From an uncultured euryarchaeote (lineage in GTDB: Archaea; Thermoplasmatota; Poseidoniia; Poseidoniales; Poseidoniaceae): DNA of 6,869 nt. Positions 5,250-6,869 of this stretch are shown in pieces. The notes beneath the pieces were generated by a model. The model worked only from the letters and a program-made list of their open reading frames with translations, did not search any database and was not told the origin of the DNA. How positions within the stretch are numbered: the stretch's first letter is position 1; each line of letters opens with the position of its first letter. The translations under genes and the position numbers were made by a program. The stretch spans positions 1 to 6,869 of the forward strand of contig CALBJF010000285.1 in NCBI GenBank assembly GCA_937892665.1, read 5' to 3'.

Positions 5250-6287
5250 ATGGTAATCGAGCACAACAGAAACGAAGACGGAATTGAAATTGACCTCTCT
5301 CACGAATTCATCGAACCGATGATGCAGGAAAATCTGGATCGATTCGTACTCTTCCCGATTGAACATGATGATATCTGGGGAATGTACAAACAACATGCAG
5401 CGTCTTTTTGGACTGCTGAAGAAATCGATCTTGCTGAAGATCTCAAGGATTGGGAGCAACTCAATGACGACGAACAACATTTCCTCAAGCATGTGCTTGC
5501 TTTCTTTGCAGCCAGTGATGGCATTGTAAATGAGAACCTTGTGATAAACTTTGCAAACGAAGTTTGTTGGGCTGAAGCACGCGCTTTCTATGGTTTCCAA
5601 ATTATGATGGAGAACATCCATGCTGAAACCTACTCTCTGCTTATTGATACTTACATCAAGGACACAAATGAGAAAAGTCACTTATTCAAAGCACTTGAAA
5701 CAGTACCTTCTGTAAAGCGCAAGGGTGACTGGGCTCTTCGCTGGCTTTCACGAAAGAAAGGATCTTTTGCAGAGCGCCTTGTTGCATTTGCTGCAGTTGA
5801 AGGTATCTTCTTCTCAGGTTCGTTTTGTGCTATTTTCTGGCTCAAGAAGCGTGGTCTCATGCCAGGATTGACGTTCTCAAATGAACTGATTAGCCGTGAT
5901 GAAGGACTCCATTGTGACTTTGCATGTTTGCTTCACAGCAAACTCGAGCGTCCTACGCCAGAGAACATGATTCACAGAATCATTGCTGAAGCAGTTGAAA
6001 TTGAAATTGAATTCGTAACAAGTGCACTTCCGGTCAACTTGATTGGAATGAATGAAGATCTCATGAAGCAGTATATTCAGTTCGTTGCAGATAGACTTCT
6101 AATCACACTCGGAGCATCTAAACTCTACGATGTAAGCAATCCATTCCCATGGATGGAAATGATTTCTATGCAAGGGAAAACCAATTTCTTCGAGAAGCGC
6201 GTCGGAGAATACCAGAAATCTGGTGTCTTGGACGGGGCATCCCTCGGAAGTGTCCAACAGCGGTTTTCTATGGACGAAGACTTTTGA
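5250..6287 (+). CDS. nrdB: Class I ribonucleotide reductase small subunit (R2), eukaryote-type
   Basis: NrdB houses the di-iron site and the radical used by NrdA to reduce ribonucleotides. From the ATG at 5250 it has 345 residues. All six metal ligands are present: D90, E121, H124, E184, E218 and H221, with the radical tyrosine Y128 (ENIHAETYS). They match mouse R2 D139, E170, H173, E233, E267, H270 and Y177 at a constant offset of 49. Long stretches such as [15 protein letters not shown] and [20 protein letters not shown] are close to the mammalian sequence as I remember it, as are GEYQ (radical-transfer Tyr) and the C-terminal FSMDEDF, the tail that docks to R1. Y128 indicates an ordinary tyrosyl-radical enzyme rather than a Tyr-less type. 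The in-frame GTG at 5241 is disfavoured because the ribosome binding site covers it. nrdA follows 56 bases later. Confidence 0.97.
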   Translation: MVIEHNRNEDGIEIDLSHEFIEPMMQENLDRFVLFPIEHDDIWGMYKQHAASFWTAEEIDLAEDLKDWEQLNDDEQHFLKHVLAFFAASDGIVNENLVINFANEVCWAEARAFYGFQIMMENIHAETYSLLIDTYIKDTNEKSHLFKALETVPSVKRKGDWALRWLSRKKGSFAERLVAFAAVEGIFFSGSFCAIFWLKKRGLMPGLTFSNELISRDEGLHCDFACLLHSKLERPTPENMIHRIIAEAVEIEIEFVTSALPVNLIGMNEDLMKQYIQFVADRLLITLGASKLYDVSNPFPWMEMISMQGKTNFFEKRVGEYQKSGVLDGASLGSVQQRFSMDEDF

Positions 6288-6330
6288 ACCGAGCGCGAAC
6301 AAAGGAAGATACGCACGCACAGTAAATACA

Positions 6331-6337
6331 GGAGAGG
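6331..6337 (+). promoter_or_regulatory. Ribosome binding site of nrdA
   Basis: GGAGAGG lies 6 bases before the ATG at 6344 in the nrdB-nrdA gap. It supports 6344 rather than the second in-frame ATG at 6350, although both are within reach. Confidence 0.65.
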
Positions 6338-6343
6338 ACGAAA

Positions 6344-6869
6344 ATGACAATGCAAGTAGTAAACCGTAAAGGTGAGAGAGAAGATGTACGATTTGATGCG
6401 ATTTTAGATAAGTTGAGGAACTTATCCGATGGACTTGATCCTAATTGGATTGACCCTGCACATCTTACCAAACTTACAATCGAAGGATTGTACGATGGCG
6501 TTACGACTCGTGAACTTGATCAACTTGCTGCTGAAACCGCTGCCTCTCTGGTTTCTCATCATCCGGATTACAGTAAACTTGCAGCTCGAATCTGTGTCGA
6601 CGACCTTCATCGCTCAACCAAAGATACCTTCACTGATGTTATCACTGATCTGCGTGAATACATCGATCCTGAGAGCAAGAAGCATGCTCCGTTGATTTCA
6701 GAAGAAGTCTATGAGATCATCATGGCGAATGCAGAGGTACTCAACAATCATATTGATTACTCACGTGATTATAATTATGACTACTTTGGATTCAAAACGC
6801 TTGAGCGTTCATACCTGCTCAAACTCAATGGTGAAATCGCAGAACGACCACAACACATGCTTTTGCGAG
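6344..6869 (+). CDS. nrdA: Class I ribonucleotide reductase large subunit (R1), N-terminal part
   Basis: This is the first 175 codons of the catalytic subunit, which reduces ribonucleoside diphosphates to deoxy forms using the radical from NrdB; the gene runs off the right edge. Residues 1 to about 95 form an ATP-cone, the domain that senses overall ATP/dATP: it opens with VVNRKGEREDVRFDAI and includes GLYDGVTTRELDQLAAETAA. D59 there corresponds to mouse D57, whose change abolishes dATP inhibition, so dATP feedback is probably retained. The window ends within the strongly conserved YFGFKTLERSYLLK and ERPQHMLLR blocks, near-identical to the eukaryotic enzyme as I remember it. Catalytic cysteines lie beyond the edge. 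The ATG at 6344 has a good ribosome binding site; starting at 6350 would give D57 exactly the mouse number. Gene order nrdB-nrdA suggests one transcript. Confidence 0.96.
   Translation, partial: MTMQVVNRKGEREDVRFDAILDKLRNLSDGLDPNWIDPAHLTKLTIEGLYDGVTTRELDQLAAETAASLVSHHPDYSKLAARICVDDLHRSTKDTFTDVITDLREYIDPESKKHAPLISEEVYEIIMANAEVLNNHIDYSRDYNYDYFGFKTLERSYLLKLNGEIAERPQHMLLR

Noticed and set aside
4957..5256. Plus-strand open frame of 99 codons crossing the dut start and the spacer
   Set aside because: It overlaps dut and the nrdB start, lacks a ribosome binding site and protein pattern, and covers the inverted repeats.
5169..5681. Open frame of 170 codons antisense to nrdB and extending into the spacer
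   Set aside because: It runs opposite a strongly conserved gene, has no family pattern, and would need its own promoter inside nrdB. It is best explained as a shadow of nrdB codon use.
1..6869. CRISPR array, insertion sequence, defence or secretion system
   Set aside because: No direct-repeat array, transposase, terminal repeats or defence-gene motifs are visible. All recognised genes are housekeeping or metabolic.

Overview
The window reads as a compact, moderately AT-rich prokaryotic genome, most likely a planktonic archaeon of the Marine Group II (Poseidoniales) type. The main reasons are a membrane-anchored M28 peptidase with an N-terminal SAP domain, a small stand-alone parvulin, TATA-like elements upstream of some genes, and a ribonucleotide reductase pair that closely resembles the eukaryotic enzyme. 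FolB, LipB and UbiX of bacterial style fit the mixed gene content expected of that group. The assignment is inferred from gene content; no rRNA is present to settle it.

Layout. Positions 1-296 (+) hold the 3' end of arginyl-tRNA synthetase. It meets a leftward gene block tail to tail with no spacer: the two stop codons abut as TGATCA. From 4987 down to 297, seven genes run on the minus strand in this transcription order: dut (dUTPase), lipB (octanoyltransferase), ubiX (flavin prenyltransferase), a SAP-TM-M28 metallopeptidase, a parvulin prolyl isomerase, folB (dihydroneopterin aldolase) and an unrecognised protein with a four-cysteine zinc-knuckle pattern. Spacing is tight (an 11-base overlap, and gaps of 5, 9, 37, 47 and 53 bases), so most or all are probably co-transcribed, possibly with an internal promoter before ubiX.

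A 262-base divergent intergenic region (4988-5249) separates dut from nrdB on the plus strand. It is rich in inverted repeats, one of which encloses a TATA-like sequence shortly before nrdB. nrdB (class I ribonucleotide reductase small subunit) is complete. nrdA (large subunit) follows 56 bases later and runs off the right edge.

Functionally, dut and nrdBA share one intergenic control region and both serve DNA precursor supply: NrdAB makes deoxynucleoside diphosphates, while Dut removes dUTP and provides dUMP for thymidylate synthesis. FolB feeds folate synthesis, which thymidylate synthesis also needs. LipB and UbiX supply other cofactors (lipoate, prenylated FMN), and the peptidase and parvulin act on proteins. 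I found no CRISPR array, insertion sequence, tRNA or rRNA. The least explained items are the repeat-rich dut/nrdB spacer, the unknown zinc-knuckle gene with its leader hairpin, and the SAP domain on an apparently surface-facing peptidase.
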